A DNA stretch of 64,000 nucleotides from Rosistilla carotiformis (GCF_007753095.1 NZ_CP036348.1:4751411-4815410); one strand, 5' to 3'. Positions 27,339 through 39,365 are shown, counted from the first letter of the stretch. Notes: generated by a model not told the origin, from the letters alone. Numbers and translations: made by a program.

Positions 27339-29345
27339 CTAGACCCGCTGCATCCACATGATTTGATACGACTCCAGTTCATGCGACGCGCTGGTCGAAA
27401 CCGTGTCGCCCGAAATCACGTCCTCGAAAAATCGCCCCAAGCCCGCGGTCCGCAGTAGGTTGCCGGCGATGACTTGCGGGTATTCACTGAAGTTGGCGAT
27501 CACGATCAGCCGGTGCGCTTCGTTCATCCGCACAAAACAGAGCACGTGTGGGTTCCCCAAATCGACAAGCTGCATTTGTTGACCCGCCAGCGCGGGCAGC
27601 GATCGCCGCAGCGCGATCAAACGCTGCAACGACAGAAAGATCCGCGACCGAATCGACCCGTTTCCCGACGCGATGTGATCGTCCAATTCGTCCAGATATT
27701 GCCACTGCATCTTGGGGCGATGGATCCAACGGGTATCCCCCGCCTTGGCGGGATCCTTGACGAAATCATAATCGTTCAACATCCCCCACTCTTCACCAAG
27801 GTACAGCAACGGGATCCCGCCGATGCTTAAGGTGATCCCCTGCAGCAATAGCACCCGCCGGATCGCCAGCTCTTTCAACTCCTCGGAATCCTCTTCGATC
27901 GCCTGCTCCAACCCCGCCAACGACGCCATCGTCCCGGAGATCCGCATGTCGCCGGTTTGCAGGTTTTCCTGAAACGGAACACCGCGGGCAAACGAACCTT
28001 CAAATTGCCCCGTGTAAAAGCGATTCAAAAAATTCCGATGATCGAATCCGTTGATCCCCACGGCGGCGGCGTCCGCATCGTCAAAAGTCCATCCGATGTC
28101 GTCGTGGCATCGCAGGTAATTGACCCACGCGGTCCGTGGCGGCAATTTATGCCGATGACTCAGCGATTGCGACAACAAGCGAACGCTACGGGTGGCCAGC
28201 GATTCCCACAACAGCGCCATCAAGGTCGGGTTATACGAGACCTGACACTCCCGTTCCCCGATGTATTTGACCACGTCGTCGGGATGGACGATCGCTTCGG
28301 ACTTAAACAAGAGGCCCGGCGTGGCAATACTGCACAACCGATTGAACGCCTGGATCAACATGTGCGCTTCGGGCAGGTTCTCGCACCCGGTCCCCATCTG
28401 TTTCCAGATGAACGCCACCGCATCCAACCGCAGCATGTCGACGCCGGTATTGGCAATGAAGAACAACTCTTCCAACATCGCCCGAAAAACGGCGGGATTG
28501 CTGTAGTTCAGATCCCATTGGAAGTTGTTGAACGTTGTCCAAACCCATTGCTGCATCCCATCATGCCACGTGAAGTTTCCGCGGCGAACGGTTGGGAAAA
28601 TCTCCCGCAACGTCCGCTCATACTGATCGGGAATCACGCGGTCGGGATAGATGTGGTAGTAGCGTTGAAATTCCTCGTCACCGGCCTGCGCCTGCAGCGC
28701 CCATTGGTGATCTTCAGACGTGTGGTTGAAGACAAAATCGAGCACCAACACGATCCCGGCAGCCCGCAGTTCATCCGCCAACAAACGCAGATCTTCAACC
28801 GTCCCCAACCGCGGATCGACGCTGCGATAATTACTGATCGCGTAACCGCCATCGTTATCCCCTGGCCGCACGGCGAACAACGGCATCAGATGCAGGTACG
28901 TCAATCCGAGCGATTTAAAGTAGCCGATCGATTGTCGCAACTTGCCAAGATTTTCACTGAACAGATCGACATAAAGCGCCCCTCCAACCACCTTCTGCGA
29001 CGAGAACCAATCGGGTTCATTGATCCGATGATGATCTTGAGCGCGCAGCACGGGCGACCGCACCGCCCACGCTTCGGCGGCGGTTACAAGGATCTGTTGC
29101 AGGTGGAAGAAGAAATCGTAGCGCGTACCGTACAGCTGCATTAACAACCGAAACAACGGACGCCAATGCTGCGTCAGTCGGACTTCGAAATCATGCACGA
29201 CATCCGGCTCGACCTCCAACCGTTGCCACGTAGCATCCAACACACCACGCAAACGCTTCAGCGACAAATCCGCTTCGAATTGGTACGTCGATGCGACAGA
29301 CTCTCCACCGCGTGGACTGGCTCCGTTAGGATTCGATACGATCAT
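27339..29345 (-). CDS. Amylosucrase (GH13)
   Basis: 668 residues, the length of known amylosucrases (about 640-650). The enzyme transfers glucose from sucrose to an alpha-1,4-glucan, releasing fructose. The catalytic barrel shows [12 protein letters not shown], the nucleophile in [10 protein letters not shown], the acid/base Glu in [12 protein letters not shown], and the transition-state residues in [12 protein letters not shown]. The N-terminal helical domain (residues ~25-110) is typical of amylosucrase and absent from sucrose hydrolases. The start overlaps the end of the sucrose-phosphate synthase gene by 20 bp, so translation is probably coupled. Sucrose phosphorylase is a less likely alternative. 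Confidence 0.9.
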   Translation of the reverse strand: MIVSNPNGASPRGGESVASTYQFEADLSLKRLRGVLDATWQRLEVEPDVVHDFEVRLTQHWRPLFRLLMQLYGTRYDFFFHLQQILVTAAEAWAVRSPVLRAQDHHRINEPDWFSSQKVVGGALYVDLFSENLGKLRQSIGYFKSLGLTYLHLMPLFAVRPGDNDGGYAISNYRSVDPRLGTVEDLRLLADELRAAGIVLVLDFVFNHTSEDHQWALQAQAGDEEFQRYYHIYPDRVIPDQYERTLREIFPTVRRGNFTWHDGMQQWVWTTFNNFQWDLNYSNPAVFRAMLEELFFIANTGVDMLRLDAVAFIWKQMGTGCENLPEAHMLIQAFNRLCSIATPGLLFKSEAIVHPDDVVKYIGERECQVSYNPTLMALLWESLATRSVRLLSQSLSHRHKLPPRTAWVNYLRCHDDIGWTFDDADAAAVGINGFDHRNFLNRFYTGQFEGSFARGVPFQENLQTGDMRISGTMASLAGLEQAIEEDSEELKELAIRRVLLLQGITLSIGGIPLLYLGEEWGMLNDYDFVKDPAKAGDTRWIHRPKMQWQYLDELDDHIASGNGSIRSRIFLSLQRLIALRRSLPALAGQQMQLVDLGNPHVLCFVRMNEAHRLIVIANFSEYPQVIAGNLLRTAGLGRFFEDVISGDTVSTSASHELESYQIMWMQRV

Positions 29346-31548
29346 TCGGAATGACGATGTTCTCTAGGAAGTTGTAGTACTCGATGCCTTCAAGGATTCC
29401 ACGGGCGTGCTCTCCCTTGGCGAAATAAATTCGCGGACGGTTCCGCAAACGCTCCAGTTCGGGACCGTGGTTCCCCACGACAACCCCCAGCGTTCGCCCC
29501 AACAGCATCCCCGCGTCGTTACCCGAATCGCCGGCAACCAACACATTTTCGGGAGAAAACCCCCACTTCCACAACAAATGTCGCATCGAAAGGTCGCTGC
29601 CGCCGCGGACGGGAATGACGTCCAAATACATTCCCAATGACAGCACAACTTTAGCACGTAGCCCCGCTTCGCGAAGAGTCTTTTTGATCTCCGTCACCGA
29701 AGGCGAGGTCTCAGGATCGATCTCATAACTGATTTTGTATTCCGATTGGTGATCGGCCGTCTGCCGATAGAACCCAGGTTGACCGTCCAACACCTTCTGG
29801 ATTTCTTCGGGTTGCCAAGCGTAACCGATCTGTTTTTGCCACGTTCGATCGGGAGTCAGTTTGGGCCCATAGTGCAATTGCGTGCCGACATCGGTATCGA
29901 TCAAATCCGGACGCGGCAGCCCCAGTTCTTCGATCAGCGCCATCGCGCTGTCCAAATGGCGACCGGTGGCGATACCAAATCCAATATTCTCATGCTGCTG
30001 AATCAGATCGACCAATTCGTGCAGCGATTCGTCGTCGCCGGTCAACGAATTGTCGAGGTCGGTGATCAACAGCCGATCGAACTCGGGAATCCGACGGGCA
30101 CGCGGACGATCCACCAGCGCGGGTTTCGCCGAATGCTCCAAGATATCGTTCAGATCTCGCAAGTAGCGCCGGGCGTGATTGCTCCACGAATAATGCTTCC
30201 GCGTCCCATCGATTCCCGCCTGAGACCAAGTGTGCCATTGTTCGGGTTCGGTTAACACGCGCAACAACGCCTTCTCGATCGCGTCTCCATCCATCGGATC
30301 GACCAACAGACCATTCTCGCAATTCGCGATGATGTCGCGCGGGCCGCCATCGTTGGTCGCCACGATCGGCAAACCAGTCGCGCCCGCTTCCAGCAGCGTC
30401 AATCCGAACGGCTCGGTCAACGCCGGGTTGATGAACACCCCTTTGCCCACCGTGGCCAGGCGGTACAGGTCGGGAACATCCCCCGGACCATGCGATTTGG
30501 GATAGGCCACTTTACCGTACAGATCGTAGTAATCGATAAGATGCAGCACATTGTCGATCACCTGACGTTGCCCACGGGGCAATTCGTTGAGATCGTCGCG
30601 CGTTCCCATCAGCATCACAAGATTTGCGGTCTGCTGCAATTCTTCGCTGCGGCCGTACACCTCGACCAATTTTTCAAGGTTCTTGCGTTCATCCGGTCGC
30701 GCCATCGTCAAGATCATCGGCTTGTCGGGATCACGTAAAAAGCGGCCCAATTGGTCGGCGATCTTCGGCGGTTGCCAATCCTCGGTCGGCGGCGAAAATT
30801 GATCCAAGTCGACCCCCGGCGGAATCACCTCCATCCGTTCGGGGACGTAATGGTGATACATCGCATACTGCTGCTCAACCTCCTGGCTGGTGCTGGTGAC
30901 AACCATCGATGCGGTCTCCAACGCCATCTCTTCGGCTTCGGTGCGAAGCCCAAATTTGTAGCGGCGTTCGAGCGTCTCCTCGCTGGTTTTTCCCAGCGAC
31001 AATCGCTCCCGTTTCACGCGTCCCAAAGAATGTCCCGTAAAGACATAGGGCACGTGCAGCAAACGCGCCAACTGCGCCCCCGCCATGCCCGCGTCGGCAT
31101 AATGACCGTGGATGATATCGGGCAATCCGTGGCGTCGGAAATGGACCAACGTCTGATCGACAAACAACTCCAGATACGGCCACAGCCCCTCTTTTTTCAG
31201 ATAACGTTTGGGGCCGAAAGGGATTCGAATCAGTTTTGCATTCTCAGCGATCTGCTCTTCCAATTGGCCGTAGCAGGGGTCGACTTTGGCGTCCAGAACC
31301 TGACGCGTCAGCAGTTCCACTTCGCGAACATAGGGTTGCGCGGCCAATTCCCGCGCCATTTCCAAAACGTATTTGACTTGCCCGCCGGTGTCGGCATCAC
31401 ATCCCAATTCGGGATCTTTGACGCGGATCAAGCCATGCAGGCTAATGAGCGTAATTTTAAGGTGATTCTCTTTGGAGAGCAGACTCATGTCGTCCTGATG
31501 CGTGGTTGAAAGTTGAATTTCGTGTCCGGGGTGAATGATTGCAGTCAT
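29326..31548 (-). CDS. Bifunctional sucrose-phosphate synthase/phosphatase
   Basis: 740 residues. The N-terminal ~480 residues form a GT4 glycosyltransferase of the sucrose-phosphate synthase family: [20 protein letters not shown] near the start, [14 protein letters not shown], the Arg/Lys of [14 protein letters not shown], and the E-x7-E motif [19 protein letters not shown]. The C-terminal ~240 residues are a HAD domain with an intact nucleophile motif ([12 protein letters not shown]) and [11 protein letters not shown], so the phosphatase half is probably active. It converts UDP-glucose and fructose-6-phosphate to sucrose. ATG at 31548 is preferred over the frame opening at 31581. It is the first gene of the sucrose operon. 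Confidence 0.9.
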   Translation of the reverse strand: MTAIIHPGHEIQLSTTHQDDMSLLSKENHLKITLISLHGLIRVKDPELGCDADTGGQVKYVLEMARELAAQPYVREVELLTRQVLDAKVDPCYGQLEEQIAENAKLIRIPFGPKRYLKKEGLWPYLELFVDQTLVHFRRHGLPDIIHGHYADAGMAGAQLARLLHVPYVFTGHSLGRVKRERLSLGKTSEETLERRYKFGLRTEAEEMALETASMVVTSTSQEVEQQYAMYHHYVPERMEVIPPGVDLDQFSPPTEDWQPPKIADQLGRFLRDPDKPMILTMARPDERKNLEKLVEVYGRSEELQQTANLVMLMGTRDDLNELPRGQRQVIDNVLHLIDYYDLYGKVAYPKSHGPGDVPDLYRLATVGKGVFINPALTEPFGLTLLEAGATGLPIVATNDGGPRDIIANCENGLLVDPMDGDAIEKALLRVLTEPEQWHTWSQAGIDGTRKHYSWSNHARRYLRDLNDILEHSAKPALVDRPRARRIPEFDRLLITDLDNSLTGDDESLHELVDLIQQHENIGFGIATGRHLDSAMALIEELGLPRPDLIDTDVGTQLHYGPKLTPDRTWQKQIGYAWQPEEIQKVLDGQPGFYRQTADHQSEYKISYEIDPETSPSVTEIKKTLREAGLRAKVVLSLGMYLDVIPVRGGSDLSMRHLLWKWGFSPENVLVAGDSGNDAGMLLGRTLGVVVGNHGPELERLRNRPRIYFAKGEHARGILEGIEYYNFLENIVIPNDRIES

Positions 31549-32068
31549 CGCTAAGTTCCGCCCAAAATTTCTGCGCCGCACAAGAATCCAATCGCCTTCT
31601 CATCGATGGAATCCAAACGACGGCCGGTCTGGTTTTCATTCGTTTGCTTCGACGCCCGACGCCTACAAACCGGGCACCGGGTCGACGAAATGTCTCGATT
31701 CAACAACAGCAAGCCACGCGCCAATGAGTCAAAACATTTCATTTTTTCGCGATCGAACCGAGAAAACCGCTGATCAATGGGCCTGCAAGTTCCCTAAGCT
31801 TGCTATCCGCCCGAACTGGAGGATGTTCAAACAACAATCTGCACCATTATAGACCAATCGAAATGACGCCGTGTGCATGGAGGGAAGCAGCCCCGGTCAG
31901 ATCCGCCGATTGCATCCACGATCCCACCGAATCGTGCGGAACATCCACACTTGGTTGCTTAGACACTCGCCAGACGAAAAGAATTGGCGGCGTGAACCAT
32001 CGAAGTGCGACATCGCCACAGGCGAAGGAACCGCTTGCCCCGCCGTTCCCCGTGGACGCGGCCGCCGA
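31549..32068. other. Leader region of the sucrose operon, no gene seen
   Basis: 520 bp between egtD and the sucrose-phosphate synthase gene. The short frames here have no recognisable content. It contains the candidate promoter at 31846. Confidence 0.4.
31846..31851 (-). promoter_or_regulatory. Candidate -10 element of the sucrose operon
   Basis: A perfect TATAAT on the minus strand, about 300 bases upstream of the first gene. No good -35 box is seen at the usual spacing, so this is a weak call; if correct, the mRNA has a long untranslated leader. Confidence 0.3.
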
Positions 32069-33055
32069 TCACAGCGCGCTGAAATGCATGACGGCAAAAT
32101 AGCCGTTCGCGTCGGTCCACACTTCGTCGACGCCCAACCCGGCCTGCAACGCAAGCTCGGCGAACCGCGTCACGTTGTATTTATGAGAATACTCGGTGAG
32201 GATTCTTTCCCCCTGACGAAACGCAAACTGCGAATCGCCAACAACCACGACCTGTTCGACGCAGCTCTCCAAATAAAGCTCCATCCGCGATTCGCCACGA
32301 TTGTAGATGGCCACGTGCTTGAATCGCTCCACCGCAAAGTTGGCGTTCAATTCGCGATTGATCCGATGCAACAGATTCCGATTAAATTCAGCGGTCACGC
32401 CTTGGTTGTCGTCATAAGCGTCCAACAACACTTGTTCGTCCTTGTCCAGATCGACACCGATCAACAGCCCACCTTGAGCATTGCATTGTCCCGCGATGCG
32501 CCCCAACAGATCGACCGCATCGGACGATTCGAGATTACCGATCGTCGAGCCGGGGAAATAGACCGTCAGCGGCGCATCGCGGTACACCTCGGGAAGGTCA
32601 AAGCCCTGCGTGAAATCCGCAACGATCGGGTGGATGTCGAGATCGGGGTAGTCTAAACGCAGCCGGTCCGCCGTCATCAGCAGATGACCTTCCGAGATGT
32701 CGACGGGAATATAAGCGGTGGGATCGGGCAAATGATCCAACAATTTCCGCGTCTTGGTGCTGCTGCCGCTGCCATACTCCACCAACACCGCCCCGGCACC
32801 GATCCGTCGCCCGATCGCGTCGGCGTTGTCGATCATGATTTGCGTTTCGGTCCGCGTCGGATAATAGCTGTCCAGTTCGCAGATCTCGTCGAACAGTTTC
32901 GACCCACGTTCATCGTAGAAGTATTTGCACGGCAAATGTTTTGGCGTTTTCGCCAACCCGGCTAGGACATCTTGTTGAAACCGGAATTCCGAATCGTCGG
33001 CAAGCGCCGTCGATTCAGCCGAAAAGAGCACGGGATTGCGTTTGCGAGGTTGCAT
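32069..33055 (-). CDS. egtD: L-histidine N-alpha-methyltransferase (EgtD)
   Basis: 328 residues, the usual EgtD length. It trimethylates histidine to hercynine with S-adenosylmethionine, the first step of ergothioneine synthesis. Recognised segments are LPCKYFYDERGSKLFDEICE, the SAM-binding LVEYGSGSSTKTRKLL, VDISEGHL, and FPGSTIGNLESSDAVDLL. The C-terminal part has the histidine-binding GESRMELYLES region. The sulfoxide synthase gene egtB, often next to egtD, is not in this window. Confidence 0.92.
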   Translation of the reverse strand: MQPRKRNPVLFSAESTALADDSEFRFQQDVLAGLAKTPKHLPCKYFYDERGSKLFDEICELDSYYPTRTETQIMIDNADAIGRRIGAGAVLVEYGSGSSTKTRKLLDHLPDPTAYIPVDISEGHLLMTADRLRLDYPDLDIHPIVADFTQGFDLPEVYRDAPLTVYFPGSTIGNLESSDAVDLLGRIAGQCNAQGGLLIGVDLDKDEQVLLDAYDDNQGVTAEFNRNLLHRINRELNANFAVERFKHVAIYNRGESRMELYLESCVEQVVVVGDSQFAFRQGERILTEYSHKYNVTRFAELALQAGLGVDEVWTDANGYFAVMHFSAL

Positions 33056-33234
33056 GGTTCCGGTGAATTGAAGGGGGCGGATGTCGTGATCGGTCGCGCC
33101 CGTGGAATCGACGCCGACACGCGGACGACTCGGAATCGGACAGGCGATTGAATCCTATCGGTCCCATCGGATGCGGACAAGCAACGCCGGCGACGACGAG
33201 GCGCCGGCAACGCCGTGGCCGCTGCGCAAACAAA

Positions 33235-33300
33235 AAGCTCGCGCCACATGCCCGTTCTGTTTTCCCAATCGAGGAAATCAATGGGTCGTGGCGCGAGCTT
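33235..33300 (-). terminator. Intrinsic terminator of the beta-helix/SGNH operon
   Basis: A perfect 13-bp inverted repeat (AAGCTCGCGCCAC / GTGGCGCGAGCTT, 33288-33300 and 33235-33247) with a 40-base loop is followed on the minus strand by TTTG. It starts 29 bases after the SGNH gene stop. The long loop is unusual but the stem and position fit termination. Confidence 0.7.
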
Positions 33301-33328
33301 CGCTTAGACAATCGCAACGATCGCGTCG

Positions 33329-34645
33329 TTAAGGAATCACGTCGCCCAACACCAAGATCTGGCCAACGCGAAGGTTGGTTCCTTGATACTTCGGCTGCTT
33401 GAGTTCCGTCTCAGGATCCTTCAGACGGAACGCGACGCTCTGACGATCGGGCTGTTCCGAATCCACCTCAACCGTGACGGTGTGGACTTCATTGGGATCC
33501 AATCCACTGGCAACCGTCAGCGTCGCGATCCGATGGTAGGTGCAGTAACTATCGAAGCGTGGCACTGCCTTCGACTTCGTTTCCCCGTCGACGGTGATGA
33601 TCACCTGACCGCCATCGGGCCCCACGAGATCGTAGAGTTTGGCGGTCGACCCACGGAACTTAAAACTCAATTGACTGCCCGGTTCGGTGGCTTCAAAAAG
33701 CGAGCCCATGCGATTGCCAAACCGTTTTGCCAGCGTATCGTCCGCGGGCAATTCTTTCCATTCGGGCGACAGCATCGCCGCGGTCACGGGAACCATTTTC
33801 GCAGCTTGCCAATGGTCGGCGACAAACGGCGTCTTCAGCTTCGATCGGTGATCGATGGGAGTCGAAGTCTCGAGCATTTGCTCGACCGCGGCAGCGACGA
33901 CCTCGGCATAAATTTTATGACCTTCGTCCAACGGATGGACACCGTCGGATGAAAATCGCACGATTCCCGCTTCGGTCGGTTGATCCGACTTGTAAATCAG
34001 CTTGCCCGCCTGCTGCATTTCGACGACTTTCAGCGCGAAATTGATCGATGGTATGTCGTAATGATCGGCCAACATCTCCATCGCCGACGCCGCTCGCGGG
34101 CAGAGCCCTTTTTCCAGATCCCCTTCGTAGTTGACGCGGAATGTGTACACGAAGCAGATGTCCGTACGTGGGTCAGCCGCCCACGTTTGCCGGACAATCC
34201 CTTCCATCGCTTTCCAAATCTGCTGCGGCGCGGCCCCCCCATCGTTGACGGCGAACTCAACGAACAACAGATCGGGCTTGTGTTGCAACGCATCGCGGCC
34301 CACCCGGAAGACGCCCAGATCGCTCCCGGTGCCGCCGATCGCTGCATGAATCTCTTCGACCTGCGCGTCGGGGAACTGGTTGGCAAACCACTCACGCGTT
34401 TTCACGCGCCAGCCGGCAGCTGCGGTGATCGATCCGCCGAGGTATCCGATTTTGACGGGCTTGCCGTCGCGCAACTTCTGGAACACGTTGCCCAAGCCAC
34501 CGCGTGGGCGTACCAGTTCGGCGGTGACGGCTGCGTATTCGGGCGCGTCCGCAGCCACACTTGGTGTCGCCGGCAGCAAGCTGGACAGACCGATCGTCAG
34601 CGCGACGAACGGGCCAATGCTAGATTTCATGGGAGTAAAACTCAT
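33329..34645 (-). CDS. Secreted SGNH/GDSL hydrolase
   Basis: 438 residues. A signal peptide ([20 protein letters not shown]) precedes an SGNH esterase domain: block I with the nucleophile in [14 protein letters not shown], block [11 protein letters not shown], and block [11 protein letters not shown] with the catalytic Asp and His. A C-terminal beta-rich domain of ~150 residues may bind carbohydrate. ATG at 34645 has an ideal AGAGGAA 6 bases upstream, while the frame is open 30 codons further. It starts 10 bp after the beta-helix protein gene, so the pair is one operon. It probably deacetylates plant or algal polysaccharide. Confidence 0.88.
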   Translation of the reverse strand: MSFTPMKSSIGPFVALTIGLSSLLPATPSVAADAPEYAAVTAELVRPRGGLGNVFQKLRDGKPVKIGYLGGSITAAAGWRVKTREWFANQFPDAQVEEIHAAIGGTGSDLGVFRVGRDALQHKPDLLFVEFAVNDGGAAPQQIWKAMEGIVRQTWAADPRTDICFVYTFRVNYEGDLEKGLCPRAASAMEMLADHYDIPSINFALKVVEMQQAGKLIYKSDQPTEAGIVRFSSDGVHPLDEGHKIYAEVVAAAVEQMLETSTPIDHRSKLKTPFVADHWQAAKMVPVTAAMLSPEWKELPADDTLAKRFGNRMGSLFEATEPGSQLSFKFRGSTAKLYDLVGPDGGQVIITVDGETKSKAVPRFDSYCTYHRIATLTVASGLDPNEVHTVTVEVDSEQPDRQSVAFRLKDPETELKQPKYQGTNLRVGQILVLGDVIP

Positions 34646-34655
34646 GTCGTTCCTC

Positions 34656-36920
34656 TTATAGTTCATTCGAATTGGATTGATTCTGGACGGGCAATGTCTT
34701 GCGATAGTTGTCTTGAAAGAGTCCGATTTTGTCAAACGGAATCACTTCAAATGAGGGAACGCTCTTGGCCACACGAGCGTCAACCTGCAACGCCATGCCG
34801 CTGCCGCCAGAACTGGCGATCGCGACGGTCGCAGGCTGCTCGGTCGTCCCGGTGATGTTCGTGAACCCCTTCAGCTCTTTGGTCGTGGCGATACCTTTCT
34901 CGGCACCGGTGCTGTTGACCGCCACGTTGTCGGCGATGTCCACCTTGTCCAGCAACTGCATCACTTCTTTGCTTAAGCTACCGACTTGCTTGGCACAGTC
35001 GACGAAGACGTTGCGTTGGATCACGTTATTGAGCGGCTCTTGAGGTGAATCGTCCATGATCTTTGCCAGATCGGGGTAGCGTTCGCTCCACGGAGGATTT
35101 TTGTAGTCCATCGCTTCGGCGCGTTGTTCCAGATTCCAACCCGCATACTTGGGATTGTTCCATTGCTTCCAAGTCATCCCCCGAGCATCAAAGTGCAATC
35201 CGATCGGGCAATCGATCACCACGTTATTGAGGACGCGGTTGTCGCGTCCGCCGCCGATCATGATCGCCCGGCCAGCCCGCACAAAAACATTGCCTTCGAT
35301 CGTGTCCCCCGAATCGCAATCATCCAGATAGACCCCCATCGTGTTGACATGCTTCGCATCGCCGCCGCCCAAATCGTGGATGTAATTGTGGCGCAAGACG
35401 TTGCCCTGGCTGGTCCAATCGCGCCCCGTATAAAACGCTCCCGAATCGCCGGTCTCCATGACCACGCGATAGATTTCATTGCGTTCAAAGCGATGTTCAT
35501 TGCCACCGTACAAGATCGCGTTATGGGGCGCATCGTGAATCAAATTGTTCTCGACAATCTGGCCACACCCTTGCACGTTGATTCCCGCGGCGTAGCTGCG
35601 TTGGAATTTGCCGTAATCGTGAATGTGGTTGTTGACCAAGCGATTATTCCCTGGCGTCAACGATTTGCGATCGCCACCACGCACCGACATCCCTACGGTT
35701 CCCAAGTTGTACAGATCGCAAGACCGGATCGTGTTTTCGATCCCGTTGACCGAAAGCCCGCCACGGGACATGTTCGCGATCGTACAGCCCGCCAATTCCA
35801 CGTGCTTTGTATTCTTCAACGTGAGACCGTCGGCAAGACCGTATTCAAACCGCAGCCCCGCGAATTGAATGTGTTCGACGTTGTCACAGCGAACCAACGG
35901 TTGGTTCAGCGTCGCCAGTACGATCGATTCCGGCTGAGCGGTTTCCTGAGGAAGGTAATAAAGTCGACGATTCGGGCGATCGAGATACCATTCGCCTGGC
36001 GCGTCCAATTCCTCCAGAACGTTGAACGCGAAGAAACGACGCTTCGCCCCGCCCCAAGTTCCCGCCATGATTCCGTAGTTGTGCGGCGCCGCCAACTGAA
36101 TCACCTTCTTGGCCGCGTCGTAGTCGCCGATGCGGATCACTTCATCCGACCAATCGTGCGTCCAAAATCCCAACAACCAAACCCCTTCATCCAAGTTCCA
36201 TCGGGCCGGGCGAGGGTCGTCGAATTCGAACGATCCGGGATGTGCCTTTCGAAGTTCCGGATCACTCGCATCGGGCTTAGCCAACCCGGAATCGACGGCT
36301 TTGGAAAATTCCGCCCAGCCTTCGTTCTCGGCATCCAAGTTCGGCCACCGCGCCAACGTCATCGGTTCTGCATCAACATACAACCACGGGCCCGCAGGCG
36401 ACCCGCGAAATGATTTGTTCCACGCCGGAATCCCCTTGGGAAACATCGCCGTTAGATCTGCCACGCGCACTTGATCGCGAACGCTCGCATCCAGACGATC
36501 ACGGATTGCGGGATCGGTGACCGCAGAGAAATCGGTCGGCGCAAGCGCAATGCCTCCACTGATCGTCGCGGTTCCTGACTTCGCAGCACGGTAGACGATC
36601 GGCGCCTCGGCGCTGCCGCTATCCTCCGCCTTAAATTCCATCGACGTCTCGACGCGATACGTCCCTGGGCCGATATGGACGGTGACCGCTTGGTCCGGCT
36701 TCAGCTGACCCGATTTCCGCGCAGCCCGGATTGCATCGCGGGCCTGTATGACGTTTTGAAACGGCTTGCTTTGACTTCCATTACCCGCCGCGGGCCGATC
36801 CGATGCCACATACAGGTCGACTGCGGAGGTGCCCGCCGTCAGGCTCGCCAACACGACGAGACTAAGCAAGGCGGTTGTACCCCCAAACGGGGACCTCCTT
36901 CGCTTGGCGGGAGCATGCAT
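34656..36920 (-). CDS. Secreted right-handed parallel beta-helix protein
   Basis: 754 residues with a signal peptide ([17 protein letters not shown]). The opening [20 protein letters not shown] and [12 protein letters not shown] are typical of polysaccharide lyase/glycosidase-like beta-helix proteins. The middle and C-terminal parts repeat N-x-I/V patterns ([62 protein letters not shown]). ATG at 36920 places the signal peptide at the N-terminus with GGAA just upstream; the frame is open 66 codons further back. It is cotranscribed with an SGNH hydrolase, suggesting a role in polysaccharide breakdown; the substrate is unknown. Confidence 0.85.
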   Translation of the reverse strand: MHAPAKRRRSPFGGTTALLSLVVLASLTAGTSAVDLYVASDRPAAGNGSQSKPFQNVIQARDAIRAARKSGQLKPDQAVTVHIGPGTYRVETSMEFKAEDSGSAEAPIVYRAAKSGTATISGGIALAPTDFSAVTDPAIRDRLDASVRDQVRVADLTAMFPKGIPAWNKSFRGSPAGPWLYVDAEPMTLARWPNLDAENEGWAEFSKAVDSGLAKPDASDPELRKAHPGSFEFDDPRPARWNLDEGVWLLGFWTHDWSDEVIRIGDYDAAKKVIQLAAPHNYGIMAGTWGGAKRRFFAFNVLEELDAPGEWYLDRPNRRLYYLPQETAQPESIVLATLNQPLVRCDNVEHIQFAGLRFEYGLADGLTLKNTKHVELAGCTIANMSRGGLSVNGIENTIRSCDLYNLGTVGMSVRGGDRKSLTPGNNRLVNNHIHDYGKFQRSYAAGINVQGCGQIVENNLIHDAPHNAILYGGNEHRFERNEIYRVVMETGDSGAFYTGRDWTSQGNVLRHNYIHDLGGGDAKHVNTMGVYLDDCDSGDTIEGNVFVRAGRAIMIGGGRDNRVLNNVVIDCPIGLHFDARGMTWKQWNNPKYAGWNLEQRAEAMDYKNPPWSERYPDLAKIMDDSPQEPLNNVIQRNVFVDCAKQVGSLSKEVMQLLDKVDIADNVAVNSTGAEKGIATTKELKGFTNITGTTEQPATVAIASSGGSGMALQVDARVAKSVPSFEVIPFDKIGLFQDNYRKTLPVQNQSNSNEL

Positions 36921-37651
36921 TGCGTTCCGATGCGAGATTGCATTGCGAATCGAGCGTGAAAAACGAAAAAAATTATCGAACTTCCAAGTTGGTTTTGGCA
37001 TTTGGTCCTTGGTGCGGAAACAGGGGTGATTTGTGGAAAGGGCAAAGGCAGGCCCCAGCGGGTCCCCGACCAACCAAGTGACTGGTTCGAGGTGCGCTTT
37101 CAACAAACGCGGGGCCATGCTGTCGTGCCTGCTGAGGCCGGAAACCGCCGACGATCCGAGAGGATATCGTTAGCGCCGTGGCGATGATTTCGCAACGCAC
37201 TCGCTGCCAACAGGTTACAGCAAATGCAATGTCCGAACGGATTTCCGTCCGCAGGGACTGGCAATGATAATCTGGATGCCCCAATTTTACTCTAGGGGCT
37301 CCCGAGAAAACGCTATTGAAAACAGCGGCGACCGAGTCAAGCAAATCACCTCCCACTGACTGGATGAACCCGTTGCACCAGACCGGTCATTGCTATCGCG
37401 AATGGAGTTAGCTGGCAATGAACCTTTTTGGCAGAAGTTACGTCTTTGAACAACAAATCCGAGAACGCAATCGCCCCCCTTTCTTCCAACAACCTCACCC
37501 CGTTTGCCTATCGAATTGAAGCGAGTCGACAGCAGCCAATGCTCAAAAGTTGGCTGAACCGCTATAATTCGACTTAAAGCTCCCCTGCCTCGGCAGGCGT
37601 GCCGCGATCGGACATGCAATTCGTCACCGCCCACCCCGATGAGCCTACCGC
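36921..37651. other. Divergent intergenic region with candidate kinase promoter
   Basis: About 730 bp between the divergent beta-helix and kinase genes. No open frame looks coding. A perfect TATAAT at 37563-37568 on the plus strand would start a message ~75 bases before the kinase ATG, but no -35 box stands out. Confidence 0.4.
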
Positions 37652-39310
37652 ATGGCTACCGTATCAGAATCGATCCATATCGCTCAAACACTCGATGGCC
37701 CTGTCGAATTGGTTGCGAACCCCAAGCCTGCGGTTCGTGCGGCACCGCATTTGGTAACCGGCAGTGCGATGGGTTTGAGCGCCGAAACCGAAGCGCTTCT
37801 GGCCGATCGTTTACGCGCCGCGGCGTTGATCATGTTTGTCGCGCTCGGCGCGTTCCTGGTCCGCCGACTCTTTGAACTTTCATCGATCGATACGACGCTG
37901 GAATGGGTGGCGCTAGGGATGCATGCGATCGTCACGGCCATCTGCGGCACGATCGGCCTGAGGTTGTGCATGCATTGCTCCAAAGTCAAGGCGCACGTTC
38001 GGCTGACGGAACTGCTGCTGTTTGGATCGACCGCCGCCTATTTCTTGGTGCTGGGGTATTCGTTCCTGTTGCACGGGGCACGGCACGGATTCATCGCCCC
38101 CATTTCACCGATGTGGATCATCCTGATCTTCACCTATGCATTGCTGATTCCCAACACATGGCAGCGGGCAGCGATCGTCAACAGCACCTTCGCGTTGATG
38201 GGCTTTGGAACGTGGTTTTACGTTTATCAAACCTGCCCGTTCTTCCAAGCCCTGACAGCCGGCAACCCTGAGATTCGTCCTGGAACATTGGAGGTCGCTT
38301 TGATTTTGAGCATCGCGGCCCTTGCGGCGACCTGGGGCGTCTACACGATCGGCCGCTTGCGGCGTCAAGCCTTCGAAGCCCGGCAACTGGGACAGTACCG
38401 ATTGAAGCGTCTGTTAGGTGCAGGAGGCATGGGAGAGGTTTATTTGGCGGAGCACATGCTGCTGAAACGGCCCTGCGCGATCAAGCTGATCCGCCCCGAA
38501 AAAGCGGGCGATCAGTTGGCGATCGATCGTTTTGAACGCGAAGTGCAATTGACCGCGCGGCTGACCCACTGGAATACCGTCGAAATTTTTGACTACGGAC
38601 ACGCCGCCGATGGAACCTTCTATTACGTGATGGAGTATCTTCCCGGACTGACGATGGACCAAGTGGTCAAGATGCACGGCCCCATGCCCGCGTCGCGGAC
38701 GACGTATCTGTTGAGTCAGGTTTGCGATGCGTTGGTCGAGGCCCACGGGGAATCGTTGGTGCATCGCGACGTCAAACCGGCGAACATCTTCGTCGCCCAT
38801 CGCGGCGGCGTTTCGGACGTTGCCAAACTGTTGGACTTTGGTTTGGTCAAACCGATGACGCAAAACGACGACCTGGACCTCACCCGCGACGGAACCGTGA
38901 CCGGTTCGCCACTGTATCTGTCTCCCGAACAGGCCCTTGGCGACACGCCGGACCATCGTTCCGATATCTATTCACTCGGTGCGGTGGCCTATTATTTATT
39001 GACCGGCCAACCGCCGTTCCAGGGCAGCACCCCGATGAAGATCCTGCTAGCTCAAGCCAACGAGAAACCGATTCCCCCGTCCGAAATCGCCGACGACGTA
39101 CCCGCCGACCTCGAAGAAATCATCTTGCGATGCCTGCAGAAGGATCGCAACGATCGCTTCGACAACGTCCAGGAATTGGGCGACGCGTTACGCCAATGCA
39201 GCGTCGGAGATCTCTGGGACCGTCAGCAGGCCCGAAGTTGGTGGAAATCCAACGGCTGCCCCGACAAGAAAAAACTGGACGACGATGTTTTGAATCTGGT
39301 TTGTGTCTGA
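37652..39310 (+). CDS. Membrane-anchored Ser/Thr protein kinase
   Basis: 552 residues. The first ~240 residues hold about six hydrophobic segments (IMFVALGAFLV, LGMHAIVTAICGTIGLRL, STAAYFLVLGYSFLL, WIILIFTYALLI, VALILSIAALAATWGVYTIG). A PknB-type kinase domain follows (about 249-515): Gly loop LLGAGGMGEVYLAE, Lys in CAIKLIRPE, catalytic HRDVKPANIF, DFG in LLDFGLVK, SPLYLSPEQ, and DIYSLGAVAYYLLTG. Most planctomycete kinases have the kinase domain first and then a membrane segment; here the order is reversed. The ligand sensed by the membrane half is unknown. Confidence 0.88.
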   Translation: MATVSESIHIAQTLDGPVELVANPKPAVRAAPHLVTGSAMGLSAETEALLADRLRAAALIMFVALGAFLVRRLFELSSIDTTLEWVALGMHAIVTAICGTIGLRLCMHCSKVKAHVRLTELLLFGSTAAYFLVLGYSFLLHGARHGFIAPISPMWIILIFTYALLIPNTWQRAAIVNSTFALMGFGTWFYVYQTCPFFQALTAGNPEIRPGTLEVALILSIAALAATWGVYTIGRLRRQAFEARQLGQYRLKRLLGAGGMGEVYLAEHMLLKRPCAIKLIRPEKAGDQLAIDRFEREVQLTARLTHWNTVEIFDYGHAADGTFYYVMEYLPGLTMDQVVKMHGPMPASRTTYLLSQVCDALVEAHGESLVHRDVKPANIFVAHRGGVSDVAKLLDFGLVKPMTQNDDLDLTRDGTVTGSPLYLSPEQALGDTPDHRSDIYSLGAVAYYLLTGQPPFQGSTPMKILLAQANEKPIPPSEIADDVPADLEEIILRCLQKDRNDRFDNVQELGDALRQCSVGDLWDRQQARSWWKSNGCPDKKKLDDDVLNLVCV

Positions 39311-39365
39311 CGCGCTGCGGCGACCGTGACCGAAGGGGAATCGATCGCGATTCGCCCCCCTGGCG

